DNA of 64,000 bases. Origin: VRUE01 sp963702955 (GTDB lineage Bacteria; Actinomycetota; Thermoleophilia; Solirubrobacterales; 70-9). Below the pieces are notes generated by a model, which worked only from the letters and a program-made list of their open reading frames with translations, was not told the DNA's origin and did no database searches. Made by a program: the position numbers and the translations under genes. The DNA is taken from assembly GCA_963702955.1 (NCBI GenBank), contig OY969774.1:1426001-1490000 (forward strand). The letters run 5' to 3'. Numbering within the stretch: position 1 is the first letter of the stretch; the number at the start of each line of letters is the position of its first letter. Shown in pieces: positions 24,865-33,366 of this stretch.

Positions 24865-25509
24865 TCAGGACAGCGGAGTGCCGGCGAGGCCGGCCACCTT
24901 CCAGGTGCCGCCTTCGTCTGCCATCGGAATCGCCAGGACCGTCTTGCCGGCGCCGGTGTAGATGAGGAAGGCGCGTTCGCCTTCGACCCGCAGCGAGCCG
25001 ACGTCGGCCTGAGCCGCTTCCGCCTTCATCGCCGGCTTGGCGGCGGGGTTGGTCAGCTCTTCGAGGATCGTGGCACAGCTCGTGCCGCCACCCTGCGTCG
25101 ACTTGGCGGCAAGCTGCTTGAACGATTCGATCACGCTCTTCGACATGTAGGAGCAGGCGGCCGCCGCGTCGCCGGCGGCTCGAGCGTCGAGAAAGTCGTG
25201 CAGGGCGGTGGCCGCCTTTTCGAATTCCGAGCCTTCGACCTCCGAGCCGAATTCCTGGATGCTGTTGTCGCCTCCCTTGACCAGGTACTGGGCCGAGCCA
25301 CCGCCCGAGTCGTGGTGGGGCCTGGGCTTGAAGCTCGTCCCGCCTTCGCCGGACCCGGTCTCTTCCCCGCCCCCGTCCCGCGCGGAGGTCGCTTCGGCGC
25401 CGGTCGAACCCGAATCGCTCCTGCCTCCGCAGGCGGCGAGCCCGACGGCTAGCAGCAGCGCGACGAGCGCCGCCGTCAGCGTCTTCGATCCCCCCTTCAC
25501 GGAGGACAT
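24865..25509 (-). CDS. Putative lipoprotein, function unknown
   Basis: 214 residues, ATG 25509. The signal sequence is KTLTAALVALLLAVGLAAC with a lipobox cysteine near residue 27. A Ser/Gly/Asp-rich linker (about 28-75) precedes a folded part (80-214) with ALHDFLDARAAGDAAAACSYMSKSV and YTGAGKTVLAIPMADEGGTWKVAGL, which looks like an NTF2-like ligand-free domain common in actinobacterial lipoproteins. Two conserved cysteines (SCATIL and ACSYM) could form a disulfide. It is divergent from the response regulator gene by 68 bases. Confidence 0.7.
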   Translation of the reverse strand: MSSVKGGSKTLTAALVALLLAVGLAACGGRSDSGSTGAEATSARDGGGEETGSGEGGTSFKPRPHHDSGGGSAQYLVKGGDNSIQEFGSEVEGSEFEKAATALHDFLDARAAGDAAAACSYMSKSVIESFKQLAAKSTQGGGTSCATILEELTNPAAKPAMKAEAAQADVGSLRVEGERAFLIYTGAGKTVLAIPMADEGGTWKVAGLAGTPLS

Positions 25510-25577
25510 CCTAGGCGATGGAAAATTGCGGACTTCTACGGAGAGGGTCGCGTCGGGTCCGGTTAGCATCCTCGACC

Positions 25578-26207
25578 ATGCCAGAGGGGATAACCATCGT
25601 CCTCGCGGACGACCACACGGTCGTGCGCCGGGCCTTGCGGCTGCTGCTGGAGGAAGAGCCGGGATTCGAGGTGGTCGCCGAGGCGGAGGACGCCGACGGG
25701 GCGGTCCGCTACGTGCGCGGACACAAGCCGATGGTGTTGATCCTCGACCTCAACATGCCCGGCAGGCCGAGCCTGGAGGCGATCCCGAACATCAAGGAGG
25801 CCTCGCCGGAGACGAAGATCGTCGTCCTCACGATGCAGAAAGAGCCGGCCTTCGCCCGGCAGGCGCTGCAGCTGGGGGTGCTCGGCTACGTGCTGAAGGA
25901 GGCGGCCGACGACGAGCTCGTGCAGGCCGTGCGCCGCGCAGCCGCCGGTGAGACCTATCTGCAACCGGCGCTGGGGGCCAAGCTAGCGGCCGAACCCGAA
26001 TCGGCCGCCAACGACCTGAGCGAGCGCGAGACCGACGTGCTGCGGCTGATCGCACTCGGCCACACCAACGCCGAGATCGCCGAGAAGCTCTACATCAGCG
26101 TCCGCACGGTCGAGACCCACCGAGCCCACATCCAGCAGAAGCTCGGCGTCAGCAGCCGCGCCGAGCTAGTCCAGAGCGCGCTCTCCCGGGGACTCGTCGA
26201 GACCTGA
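25578..26207 (+). CDS. NarL/LuxR-type response regulator
   Basis: 209 residues, ATG 25578. The receiver domain (residues 5-120) has the acidic pair DD at 11-12, phosphoacceptor Asp57 (LILDLNMPG), Thr in VVLTMQ and Lys in GYVLKEA. The LuxR HTH is at about 140-205: NDLSERETDVLRLIALGHTNAEIAEKLYISVRTVETHRAHIQQKLGV. It is the evident partner of the convergent kinase; the two genes overlap by 42 bases at their 3' ends instead of running in one operon. Confidence 0.93.
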   Translation: MPEGITIVLADDHTVVRRALRLLLEEEPGFEVVAEAEDADGAVRYVRGHKPMVLILDLNMPGRPSLEAIPNIKEASPETKIVVLTMQKEPAFARQALQLGVLGYVLKEAADDELVQAVRRAAAGETYLQPALGAKLAAEPESAANDLSERETDVLRLIALGHTNAEIAEKLYISVRTVETHRAHIQQKLGVSSRAELVQSALSRGLVET

Positions 26208-27830
26208 GCCGGCGGTCCCGCCCGCAAAGGGGATCGTGGCCATCATCCGCGTCCCCGAGCCGGGCTTCGATTCGATCTGCAGCTCGCCGCCGACCAGCTC
26301 GACTCGCTCGCGCATGCCGTCGAGACCGAAGCCGTCGCGCTCGGCCTCGGTGTCGAAGCCGCAGCCGTCGTCGGAGACGAGCACGTCCAGGCGCCCCTCC
26401 GCTTCGGCCACCTGCAGGGTGACCCCGCTCGCCTCGGCGTGCTTGACGATGTTGGTCAGCGCCTCCTGCACCAGCCGGTAGACGACGGTCTCCAGCTCGG
26501 GGTCGAGGCGACCGGCCGCGATCGAGAGCTCGAGCTCCGAGTCGATCCCGGTGGCAGCCGCGACGCGCTCGGTCAAATCCTCCAGCGCCGCACGCAGGCC
26601 GAGCTGGTCGAGCGTCGCCGGCCGCAGCTCGGTGATCAGCGCCCGCAGCTCGTCGATGTCGCGGCCCATGTCCTCCAGCGCCTCAGCTACCGCCGCCGCC
26701 AGTCGCTCGGGATCGCCGCGCTTCAGGGCGGAGGAGAGAAGGACGCGGCGCGAACCCAGTCCCTGCAGCACCGAGTCGTGAAGCTCGCGCGCCCAGCGCG
26801 CCCGCTCGCGCTCCGCCGACATCAGGCTCTGGCGCAGCCGCTCCTCGGTGACCGACTCGACGGTGGCGACCGCGGTGGCGGCGCTGGCCGACGCGGCGAC
26901 CAGCATCCGCTCGTCTTCGGGATAGAAGGCCGGTCCTTCCTCGAAGCGGTCGAGGGCGACGATTGAGCCCAGGGCCTTGCCACGGAAGCTGAGCGGCGCC
27001 AGCAGCGCGGCACGGGCCTCGATCCCCAACGACTCGACCGCTTGGAGGGCGTCCGCGGCGGTGTCGGACTCGAGCGTCACGTAGCGGCCGACCGGACCGC
27101 GCCCGCACTCCCCCGCCGCAGCGACCACCTCGAGTCGCGGCCCGCTGTCGCGCAGGAGGACGAGCAGCGAGCGGGCGCCGACCAGCGCCCGGGCGCGCTT
27201 GGCGATCGTCTCCAGCACGCGGGAGCGGTCGGTCTCGCCGCCCACCGCGCGAGCGATCTCGGTCGTCGCCTCGAGCCCGTGGACGGCCCGCTCCAGCGCC
27301 CCACGCTCCTCCTCGGACTGGGCGTAGAGGCGGACGTTGAAGATCGTCAGCGCGGCCCATTCGGCGAGGATCGTCGCCGCTTCCTCGTCGGCCTCGTCGA
27401 ATTCTCCGCCCTCCTTCTCGGTCAGGTAGAGGTTGCCGTAGGCCTGGCCGCGGACGACGATCGGCACGCCGAGGAAGCTGTGCATCGGCGGATGTCCAGG
27501 CGGGAAGCCGTACGAGCGCGGATGGGCGCCGACCTCGCGCAGGCGCAGCGGCGCCGGGTTGCGGATCAGCTCGCCGAGCACGCCGCGGCCGCGTGGCAGG
27601 TCGCCGATCTGCGCTCGCGCCTCGTCGTCGATGCCGACGTAAATGAAGCGCTCCAGCTCGCGGCGATCCTCGTCGAGGATGCCGAGCGCCGCATAGCGTG
27701 CGCCGGTCAGCTCGCGCGCCACCTCGACCACCTCGCGGAGCACCGCCTCGAGGTCGAGCTGGGCGACCAGTCCCCTGCCGACGTCGATCAGCCTTCGTAG
27801 ACGAGACTCGTCCAAGACCTCGCGCGCCAT
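26166..27830 (-). CDS. GAF-domain sensor histidine kinase (HisKA_3 / NarX-DevS type)
   Basis: 554 residues from ATG 27830 (MAREVLDESRLRRLIDVGRGLV); the longer frame upstream overlaps the divergent gene and is unlikely. The first GAF domain is residues 20-170 (GARYAALGILDEDRRELERFIYVGID, HSFLGVPIVVRGQAYGNLYL), the second GAF about 190-325, HisKA_3 with phosphoacceptor His351 (ARELHDSVLQGL), and HATPase_c about 450-545 (EALTNIVKHA, DDGCGFD). No transmembrane segment is seen, so it is a cytoplasmic sensor like DevS/DosT. GAF ligand (haem, flavin or other) cannot be decided. The 3' end overlaps the response regulator gene antisense. Confidence 0.92.
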   Translation of the reverse strand: MAREVLDESRLRRLIDVGRGLVAQLDLEAVLREVVEVARELTGARYAALGILDEDRRELERFIYVGIDDEARAQIGDLPRGRGVLGELIRNPAPLRLREVGAHPRSYGFPPGHPPMHSFLGVPIVVRGQAYGNLYLTEKEGGEFDEADEEAATILAEWAALTIFNVRLYAQSEEERGALERAVHGLEATTEIARAVGGETDRSRVLETIAKRARALVGARSLLVLLRDSGPRLEVVAAAGECGRGPVGRYVTLESDTAADALQAVESLGIEARAALLAPLSFRGKALGSIVALDRFEEGPAFYPEDERMLVAASASAATAVATVESVTEERLRQSLMSAERERARWARELHDSVLQGLGSRRVLLSSALKRGDPERLAAAVAEALEDMGRDIDELRALITELRPATLDQLGLRAALEDLTERVAAATGIDSELELSIAAGRLDPELETVVYRLVQEALTNIVKHAEASGVTLQVAEAEGRLDVLVSDDGCGFDTEAERDGFGLDGMRERVELVGGELQIESKPGSGTRMMATIPFAGGTAGSGLDESPGERALD

Positions 27831-27897
27831 CGGTCCAATGTAGCGGCTACCCTGCCCCGCCTTGGGGAGAAAGCGCCCCTTCAGGGTGGCGCCGATC

Positions 27898-28626
27898 ATG
27901 CCGACCAGAAGACACATGCCCTTTCGCAAGCGGACTCTCGCGACAGCCACGATCGCCCTCGCGCTCCTAGCCTCGCCGGCGTTCGCCGGCACGGCGACGC
28001 CGCAGAGCCGGATCGTCCTGCACGGCGCCGCGTCCGGCTCGCACCTGCAGCTCAGCACGCGGAATGGGCGCCTGGTCGTCGAGGGCCGGATGGCGGGCGA
28101 GCATCCCGCCGGCTGCCGCCTCCGCCATCGCCGGCTGCTCGCCTTCTGCCGCCTGGCCGGCGCGGGCGCGATCGAACTCGACATGGGCCCCGCCGCCGAC
28201 ATGGTCGAAGTGCTGAACCGGCTGCCGCTGACGCTGACCGTCCACCTCGGCGCCGGCTCCGACAAGTTCATCGGCAACGGCGAGCGCGACATCTGCTACT
28301 CGGAAGGGAGTCGCCGCAACCGCTGCGTCGGCGGGCCGGGGAACGACGTCTGCATCACCGGCGAGCGCAACAGCGACTGCGTCGGCGGGCCCGGGAACGA
28401 CTACTGCCGGACCGGCGCCGGCAGCGACGGCTGCTGGGGCGGACCCGGGAACGACGTCTGCCACATGGGTCCCGGCAGCGACGGCTGCCACGGCGAAGGC
28501 GGCGACGACCGGCTCTACGGCGGCGCCAACGCCGACCGGCTCTACGGCGGCGGCGGCTTCGACGAATGCGACGGCCTGCCGGGACGCGGGCGCTCCGAAG
28601 AATGCGAGAGCGGTCCGCAGCGCTGA
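27898..28626 (+). CDS. Secreted cysteine-rich RTX-like repeat protein
   Basis: 242 residues with ATG 27898 preferred (AGGGTGG nine bases upstream); ATG 27916 is also possible. The signal peptide LATATIALALLASPAFA is followed by about 80 residues with no family match, then a repeat region (about 135-225) in which the motif GGPGNDxC recurs roughly every 18 residues, alternating with SDxC steps. It ends with GGDDRLYGGANADRLYGGGG, which are ordinary RTX nonapeptides. This suggests a calcium-binding beta-roll whose turns carry regularly spaced cysteines. It is divergent from the kinase gene and might be exported under its control. Confidence 0.75.
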   Translation: MPTRRHMPFRKRTLATATIALALLASPAFAGTATPQSRIVLHGAASGSHLQLSTRNGRLVVEGRMAGEHPAGCRLRHRRLLAFCRLAGAGAIELDMGPAADMVEVLNRLPLTLTVHLGAGSDKFIGNGERDICYSEGSRRNRCVGGPGNDVCITGERNSDCVGGPGNDYCRTGAGSDGCWGGPGNDVCHMGPGSDGCHGEGGDDRLYGGANADRLYGGGGFDECDGLPGRGRSEECESGPQR

Positions 28627-28693
28627 TTGTCGATTTCGCGTTTCGCCATTCGTCGTCTTGGTAGGAAGTAAGCCACTACCAAGGAGGAACGAC

Positions 28694-29101
28694 ATGCGCT
28701 TCATGATGCTGATGTACCCGGGGATCGACACCGATGCCGAGAGCTGGGAGCCGAGCGCCGAGGACGTCGCGGCGATGACCGCCTACAACGAGGAGCTGAC
28801 GAAGGCCGGGGTGCTGCTCTCGCTCGACGGGCTGCGCCCGCCTGGGGAGGGCGCGCGGCTGCGCTTCTCGGGCGGCAAGCCGACCGTCACCGACGGCCCC
28901 TTCGCCGAGGCCAAGGAGGTCGTCGGCGGCTACTGGCTGATCCAGGCCGGCTCGAAAGAGGAGGCGGTCGAGTGGGCCTCGCGCTGCCCCGGGGCCGAGG
29001 GCGACATGATCGAGGTGCGCCCGGTCTACGAGATGGAGGACTTCCCGGAGGACGTGCAGGAGGCCGCCGGGCTCTCGGAGAGGCCACCCGAGCAGACGTG
29101 A
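28694..29101 (+). CDS. YciI/DGPF-family protein
   Basis: 135 residues. ATG 28694 sits six bases after AAGGAGG; an in-frame GTG at 28658 lacks such a site. The start MRFMMLMYPG and the motif TDGPFAEAKEVVGGYWLI (about residues 58-75) define the DGPF subgroup of the ferredoxin-like YciI fold. The stop overlaps the next start by GTGA. This pairing with an ECF sigma factor of the ECF42 kind is a known actinobacterial arrangement in which the DGPF protein is thought to signal to, or be regulated by, the sigma factor. Confidence 0.92.
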   Translation: MRFMMLMYPGIDTDAESWEPSAEDVAAMTAYNEELTKAGVLLSLDGLRPPGEGARLRFSGGKPTVTDGPFAEAKEVVGGYWLIQAGSKEEAVEWASRCPGAEGDMIEVRPVYEMEDFPEDVQEAAGLSERPPEQT

Positions 29102-30360
29102 GCGGCGCCGGGGCGAAGGGCGCGGTCGATGCCGTCTGGCGGATCGAGTCGGCACGGCTGATCGCCGGGCTGGCCCGCATGACCGGCGACGTCGGCCTCG
29201 CCGAGGACCTGGCGCAGGACGCGCTGGTCGCGGCGCTGGAGCGGTGGCCGGAGTCGGGCGTCCCGGACAACCCGGGCGCCTGGCTCATGGCCACAGCGAA
29301 GAACCGGGCGATCGACCTGGCACGGCGCGGCAAGCGCTTCGAGGACCGACGGGAACAACTCGTCCGCGAGGCGGGATTGCGCCTGGCGATGGACTCGGCC
29401 GAGCGCGAAGCGGAGCTCGGCGAGGGAGACGACGGCCTGCTCGGCCTGCTCTTCCTCTGTTGCCACCCGCTGCTCTCCACCGACGCGCAGGTGGCGCTGA
29501 CCCTGCGCCTGCTCGGCGGCCTCGACACCGGGGAGATCGCGCGCGCCTTCCTCGTGCCCGAGACGACCGTGGCGCAGCGGATAGTCCGTGCAAAGCGGAC
29601 CCTGAAGGATGCCGGCGTCCGCTTCGAAGCGCCCCAGGGAGAGGATCTGGACGAGCGCCTGCCGGCGGTGCTCGCCGTCATCTACCTCGTCTTCAACGAG
29701 GGCTACGCGGCGACCGCCGGCGAGCACTGGATGCGGCTCGACCTCTGCGAGGAAGCGCTGCGACTCGGGCGGGTGCTGGTGGGGCTCGTGCCGAAACAGG
29801 CCGAGGCGCACGGCCTGGTGGCGCTGATGGAGATCCAGGCTTCGCGCTCGCGGGCGCGAAGCGGCCCGGGGGGCGAGGCGGTCCTGCTGCTCGACCAGGA
29901 CCGCTCGCGCTGGGACCCGCTGCCGGCGCGGCGCGGCCTGGCGGCGCTGAAGCGAGCCGAACAGCTCAGCCGCGGCGCCTTCGGCCCGTACACCGTGCAG
30001 GCCGCGATCGCCGCCTGCCACGCGCGGGCGCGGAGTGCCGAGGAGACCGCCTGGCCGCGGATCGCGGCGCTCTACGGAGCGCTCGCCCAGCTGACGCCCT
30101 CGCCGGTGGTCGAGCTGAACCGCGCGGTCGCGGTGGGGATGGCCTCGGGGCCGCAGGCGGGCCTCGACCTGGTCGAGGGCCTGGTCGCCGAAGGGGCCCT
30201 CGACGGCTACCACCTACTGCCCAGCGTGCGCGGCGACCTGTTGGCCAAGCTGGGCCGGGCCGGGGAGGCCCGGGCCGAGTTCGAGCGGGCCGCCGAAATG
30301 ACCGCGAACAGCCGCGAGCGCGATCTGCTGCTGAAGCGGGCGGCCGGCTGCGAAGACTAG
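29098..30360 (+). CDS. ECF sigma factor of the ECF42 (DGPF-associated) type
   Basis: 420 residues, GTG start overlapping the YciI stop. Residues 10-80 are sigma region 2 (DVGLAEDLAQDALVAALERWPESGVPDNPGAWLMATAKNRAIDLARR), region 4 is about 120-170 (LTLRLLGGLDTGEIARAFLVPETTVAQRIVRAKRTL), and about 230 extra C-terminal residues contain TPR-like helices (AALYGALAQLTPSPVVELNRAVAVGMASG, LLAKLGRAGEARAEFERAAEMT). The extension controls activity in place of an anti-sigma factor. It shares a CTAG stop overlap with the convergent membrane protein gene (30357-30360). Confidence 0.93.
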   Translation: MSGAGAKGAVDAVWRIESARLIAGLARMTGDVGLAEDLAQDALVAALERWPESGVPDNPGAWLMATAKNRAIDLARRGKRFEDRREQLVREAGLRLAMDSAEREAELGEGDDGLLGLLFLCCHPLLSTDAQVALTLRLLGGLDTGEIARAFLVPETTVAQRIVRAKRTLKDAGVRFEAPQGEDLDERLPAVLAVIYLVFNEGYAATAGEHWMRLDLCEEALRLGRVLVGLVPKQAEAHGLVALMEIQASRSRARSGPGGEAVLLLDQDRSRWDPLPARRGLAALKRAEQLSRGAFGPYTVQAAIAACHARARSAEETAWPRIAALYGALAQLTPSPVVELNRAVAVGMASGPQAGLDLVEGLVAEGALDGYHLLPSVRGDLLAKLGRAGEARAEFERAAEMTANSRERDLLLKRAAGCED

Positions 30361-31142
30361 GCGGGTCCCGCGCCCGGCGGAGGCGGCGGTGGAGGCGGGG
30401 GCTCGGACAAGGGTGGGGGCGGCTCGAAGCCCGTCGGGGCGGCCGGCTCGGCGGGGGCGGCGGCGGGCGCCGCCCCTCCCTTGATCTCCAGCAGGCGGAA
30501 GTAGATGACCGCGGCGACCAGGGCCGCGACCGGCGCGGTGAGCGTCGAGGAGATCAGGTTGAAGACAATCCGGCCGACGGCGGAGTCGGATATCGCGGTC
30601 CCGATCGCGCCGAGGATCAGGCTGGCGGCGAAGATGATGATGTAGACGACGACGATCACGCCGAAGACCTGCCAGCCGTTGCCGCGGACCAGCTCGCGCG
30701 AGCGCCCGAACGACGCCATCACGCCGCTGTGCTCGACGACGATCACCGGCGCGATCACCGACCAGATCGTCAACAGGATCAGGCCGGGGACGATCAGCAG
30801 GAGGAAGCCGATGCCGATCGCGATCCCGGCCAGCAGGCCGGCCCCGATCAGCGGCAGGATCACCGGGCCGGTGGCGCGGATGAGCTCCTCGATCGTGAAG
30901 TCGCGACGCCCGTCCTGCACGTCGCTGACCAGGTTCACGACCATGCCCTGGTAGAGGGTCGCAGCGATCACGCTAATCGCCAGCACGACCGGGAAGAGGA
31001 TGACGCTCCCACTGAGAAGGGCGCCGACCACCGCGACGATCAGATAGAGGCCGAAGGCCAGCGGGAGCAGCACCCCCGCCTGCGATCCGTAGGTGGAAAA
31101 GGCCTGGCTGAGGGTGCCGCCGACATCGAGCTTTCTATCCAT
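30357..31142 (-). CDS. Polytopic membrane protein with proline-rich C-terminus
   Basis: 261 residues, ATG 31142. About six hydrophobic segments lie between residues 20 and 210 (VLLPLAFGLYLIVAVVGALL, VVLAISVIAATLYQG, AGIAIGIGFLLLIVPGLILL, FGVIVVVYIIIFAASLILG and others), with a conserved-looking SFGRSRELVRGNGWQVF loop seen in the family of glycerophosphoryl-diester-phosphodiesterase-like membrane domains. The C-terminal 45 residues are Ala/Pro-rich with runs of proline, likely cytoplasmic. Function unknown. A tRNA-Ser lies 66 bases upstream. Confidence 0.72.
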   Translation of the reverse strand: MDRKLDVGGTLSQAFSTYGSQAGVLLPLAFGLYLIVAVVGALLSGSVILFPVVLAISVIAATLYQGMVVNLVSDVQDGRRDFTIEELIRATGPVILPLIGAGLLAGIAIGIGFLLLIVPGLILLTIWSVIAPVIVVEHSGVMASFGRSRELVRGNGWQVFGVIVVVYIIIFAASLILGAIGTAISDSAVGRIVFNLISSTLTAPVAALVAAVIYFRLLEIKGGAAPAAAPAEPAAPTGFEPPPPLSEPPPPPPPPPGAGPA

Positions 31143-31208
31143 GCTGTGTGCTTCTACCTCACCGGGCGCACCCCTGCAAGCCCTGAAGCCGAATGGCGCA
31201 GGAAAAAG

Positions 31209-31295
31209 CGGAGGGGGTGGGATTCGAACCCACGAGCGCCTTGCGACGCCAACAGTTTTCGAGACTGCCCCGTTCAACCACTCCGGCACCCCTCC
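31209..31295 (-). tRNA. tRNA-Ser (CGA)
   Basis: 87 nucleotides with the long variable arm of class II tRNAs. The acceptor stem pairs GGAGGGG with CCCCTCC, discriminator G, and the anticodon loop CTCGAAA gives CGA (codon UCG). The T arm is GTGGG-TTCGAAT-CCCAC. CCA is not encoded. Confidence 0.96.
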
Positions 31296-31353
31296 GGGAC
31301 ATCGGTCCTGCGCCAATTCTAAAGACGCGGGACGCAGGCGCCGATGACGCCCC

Positions 31354-33318
31354 GTGCAGAGCACCGACCAGACCCCGCTCGGGCGGTTCGTCGACCGCCA
31401 TCCGCAGCTGCTCCGCGCCTTCGCAGTGCTGGCGCTGCTGTGGGGCGTCGGCTACCTGACCTGGAGGATCGGCTGGAGCGGCGAAGGGGCGAGCCCGGTC
31501 GCCTACGCGATGCTGCTGGCCACCGAGGTCTACGGGCTGTGGGCGCTGGGCACGCTCGCCTGGTACTCGTGGACGCGGCGCGCCGGCGAACGGCCGCCCA
31601 CCACGCCGGGGCGCAAGGTCGACGTCTACGTCTGCACCTATGACGAGCCGATCGAGGTGGTCGCCGCGACCCTGGCAGGCTGCCGCGCCCTCACCTATCC
31701 CCACACCACCTACCTGCTCGACGACGGTCGGCGGCCGGAGATGGAGGAGCTGGCCGGGGTCGCCGGCGCCCGCTACCTGACCCGCCCGGACAACTCGCAC
31801 GCCAAGGCGGGCAACATCAACGCCGCCCTCCCCCGCACCGGGGGAGAGCTGGTGCTGATGCTCGACGCCGACCACGTGCCGATGCCCGACATGCTCGACG
31901 CGACGGTCGGCTACTTCGACGACGAGCGGGTCGCCCTGGTGCAGAGCCCGCACGACTTCTTCAACCACGACTCGGTCCAGCACTACGTCGTCGGCCGCCA
32001 CGAGCAGTCGCTCTTCTACCGCGTCGTCTGCCCGGGCAAGGACCGCCACGGCGCCGCCTACTGGTGCGGCTCGGCGGCGCTGCTGCGGCGCGGGGCGCTG
32101 CTGGAGATCGGCGGCGTCGCCACCGAGACGATTGCCGAGGACTTCCACACGACGATCCGCCTCCTGCGCCACGGCTGGACCAGCCACTACCACGACGAGG
32201 TGCTGGTCCAGGGGCTGGCCCCGCACGACCTCGACGGCTACCTGCTGCAGCGCGACCGCTGGGCGCGCGGCAACCTCGCCGTCTTCACCCTGCCCGAGTC
32301 CCCCCTACGGGCCCGCGAGCTGCGCCCGCTGCAGCGGCTCTCCTACTTCGCCAGCCTCGCCGCCTACCTGGCACCGCCGATGCGGCTGCTGCTGCTGGCG
32401 ACGCTGGGGCTGGTGCTGTGGACCGGCGAGCTGCCGATGAAGATCAGCGTCGTCGCGCTGGCCGCCCTCTGGGCGCCGTACCTGTCGCTCAACCTGCTGG
32501 CCGGCTCGGCGCTGGCGCGCGGCTACATGCGGATCGGCGAGACCGCCCACTACGAGCTGCTGACGATGGAGATCTACACCCGCGCCCTGCGCTGCGTCGT
32601 CCGCCCCGGGCGGACCGCCTTCAAGGTGACGCCGAAGCAGGGCGCCGACGGCGGCGGCCTGGCCGCGGTGCGCAAGCTGCACCTGGTGCTGCTCGCCGCG
32701 GTGGTGCTGGCCGGCGGCACGGTGCTGCGCCTGCTCGACCTCGCCGGCGTCGGCCCGCTGCCCGACCTGCCGGGCATCGCGGCGATCGTCGTGCCGCTGC
32801 TGGGCCTGATCGAGCTGCGCCGCGTGCTGCGCACCCTGCTCGCTGTCGGCCGCCGCCGCCAGCGTCGCCAGATCTACCGCTTCGAGGGCGACGCCGCCGC
32901 CCACTGCTTCTCCGCCGGCGGTCACGTCGCCGGCCGCCTCGTCGACGCCAGCGCCGCCGGAGTCGGCCTGGTGCTAGACGCGCCGCTTGCCGTCGGCGAC
33001 CGGCCCGCCGTCCTGCTCGAGCTGGAGGACGCGAGCGGCGAGGCGCACGAGGTCGCGGCCCAGGTCGAGGTCCGCTCCTGCCGCGAGGCCGAGGGGCGCT
33101 GGCTGGTCGGCGCGACGGTCGAGGAGATCGACCCGGCCTCGCGGATGCGGCTGATGGAGTGGTGCTACGTCGTCTGCAACCACGAGCAGCTCCGCGGCCA
33201 TCGCCCGGCGGCGGCCTCCCGGGAGGAGATCGTTATGCCGCTCGAAGCGGAGAGGGTGGGATTCGAACCCACGAGGCGGGTTAACCCCGCCCACGCGATT
33301 TCCAGTCGCGCTCCTTAA
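31354..33318 (+). CDS. Cellulose-synthase-like glycosyltransferase (GT2) with PilZ domain
   Basis: 654 residues. Two N-terminal helices, then a GT2 domain (about 85-330) with VYVCTYDEPIEVV, the DxD-type LDADH, the TIAED acidic motif and Q-x2-RW as QRDRWARGN; five more membrane helices follow. A C-terminal PilZ domain (about 505-625) shows the RQIYR and DASAAG elements that bind cyclic di-GMP. This is the BcsA layout, so it should polymerise a beta-glucan or similar polysaccharide under c-di-GMP control; no BcsB or BcsZ is present. The final 24 codons lie antisense to a tRNA-Ser gene and the stop is inside it, so the true C-terminus may be functionally dispensable. Confidence 0.86.
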   Translation: MQSTDQTPLGRFVDRHPQLLRAFAVLALLWGVGYLTWRIGWSGEGASPVAYAMLLATEVYGLWALGTLAWYSWTRRAGERPPTTPGRKVDVYVCTYDEPIEVVAATLAGCRALTYPHTTYLLDDGRRPEMEELAGVAGARYLTRPDNSHAKAGNINAALPRTGGELVLMLDADHVPMPDMLDATVGYFDDERVALVQSPHDFFNHDSVQHYVVGRHEQSLFYRVVCPGKDRHGAAYWCGSAALLRRGALLEIGGVATETIAEDFHTTIRLLRHGWTSHYHDEVLVQGLAPHDLDGYLLQRDRWARGNLAVFTLPESPLRARELRPLQRLSYFASLAAYLAPPMRLLLLATLGLVLWTGELPMKISVVALAALWAPYLSLNLLAGSALARGYMRIGETAHYELLTMEIYTRALRCVVRPGRTAFKVTPKQGADGGGLAAVRKLHLVLLAAVVLAGGTVLRLLDLAGVGPLPDLPGIAAIVVPLLGLIELRRVLRTLLAVGRRRQRRQIYRFEGDAAAHCFSAGGHVAGRLVDASAAGVGLVLDAPLAVGDRPAVLLELEDASGEAHEVAAQVEVRSCREAEGRWLVGATVEEIDPASRMRLMEWCYVVCNHEQLRGHRPAAASREEIVMPLEAERVGFEPTRRVNPAHAISSRAP

Positions 33319-33337
33319 GCCACTCGGACACCTCTCC
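33248..33337 (-). tRNA. tRNA-Ser (GGA)
   Basis: 90 nucleotides, class II variable arm. The acceptor stem pairs GGAGAGG with CCTCTCC, discriminator G; the anticodon loop CTGGAAA gives GGA (codons UCC/UCU). The T arm is GTGGG-TTCGAAT-CCCAC. The last 71 bases overlap the glycosyltransferase frame on the other strand. Confidence 0.96.
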
Positions 33338-33366
33338 GGGGTGCTCCGACAGGGTATTGGCTCGCC

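Noticed and set aside
31143..31364. N-terminal extension of the 30357-31142 membrane protein through tRNA-Ser(CGA)
   Set aside because: The extension translates the tRNA itself; ATG 31142 gives a normal start before the first membrane helix. It shows that open frames through tRNAs can arise by chance, which tempers the tRNA-Tyr finding.
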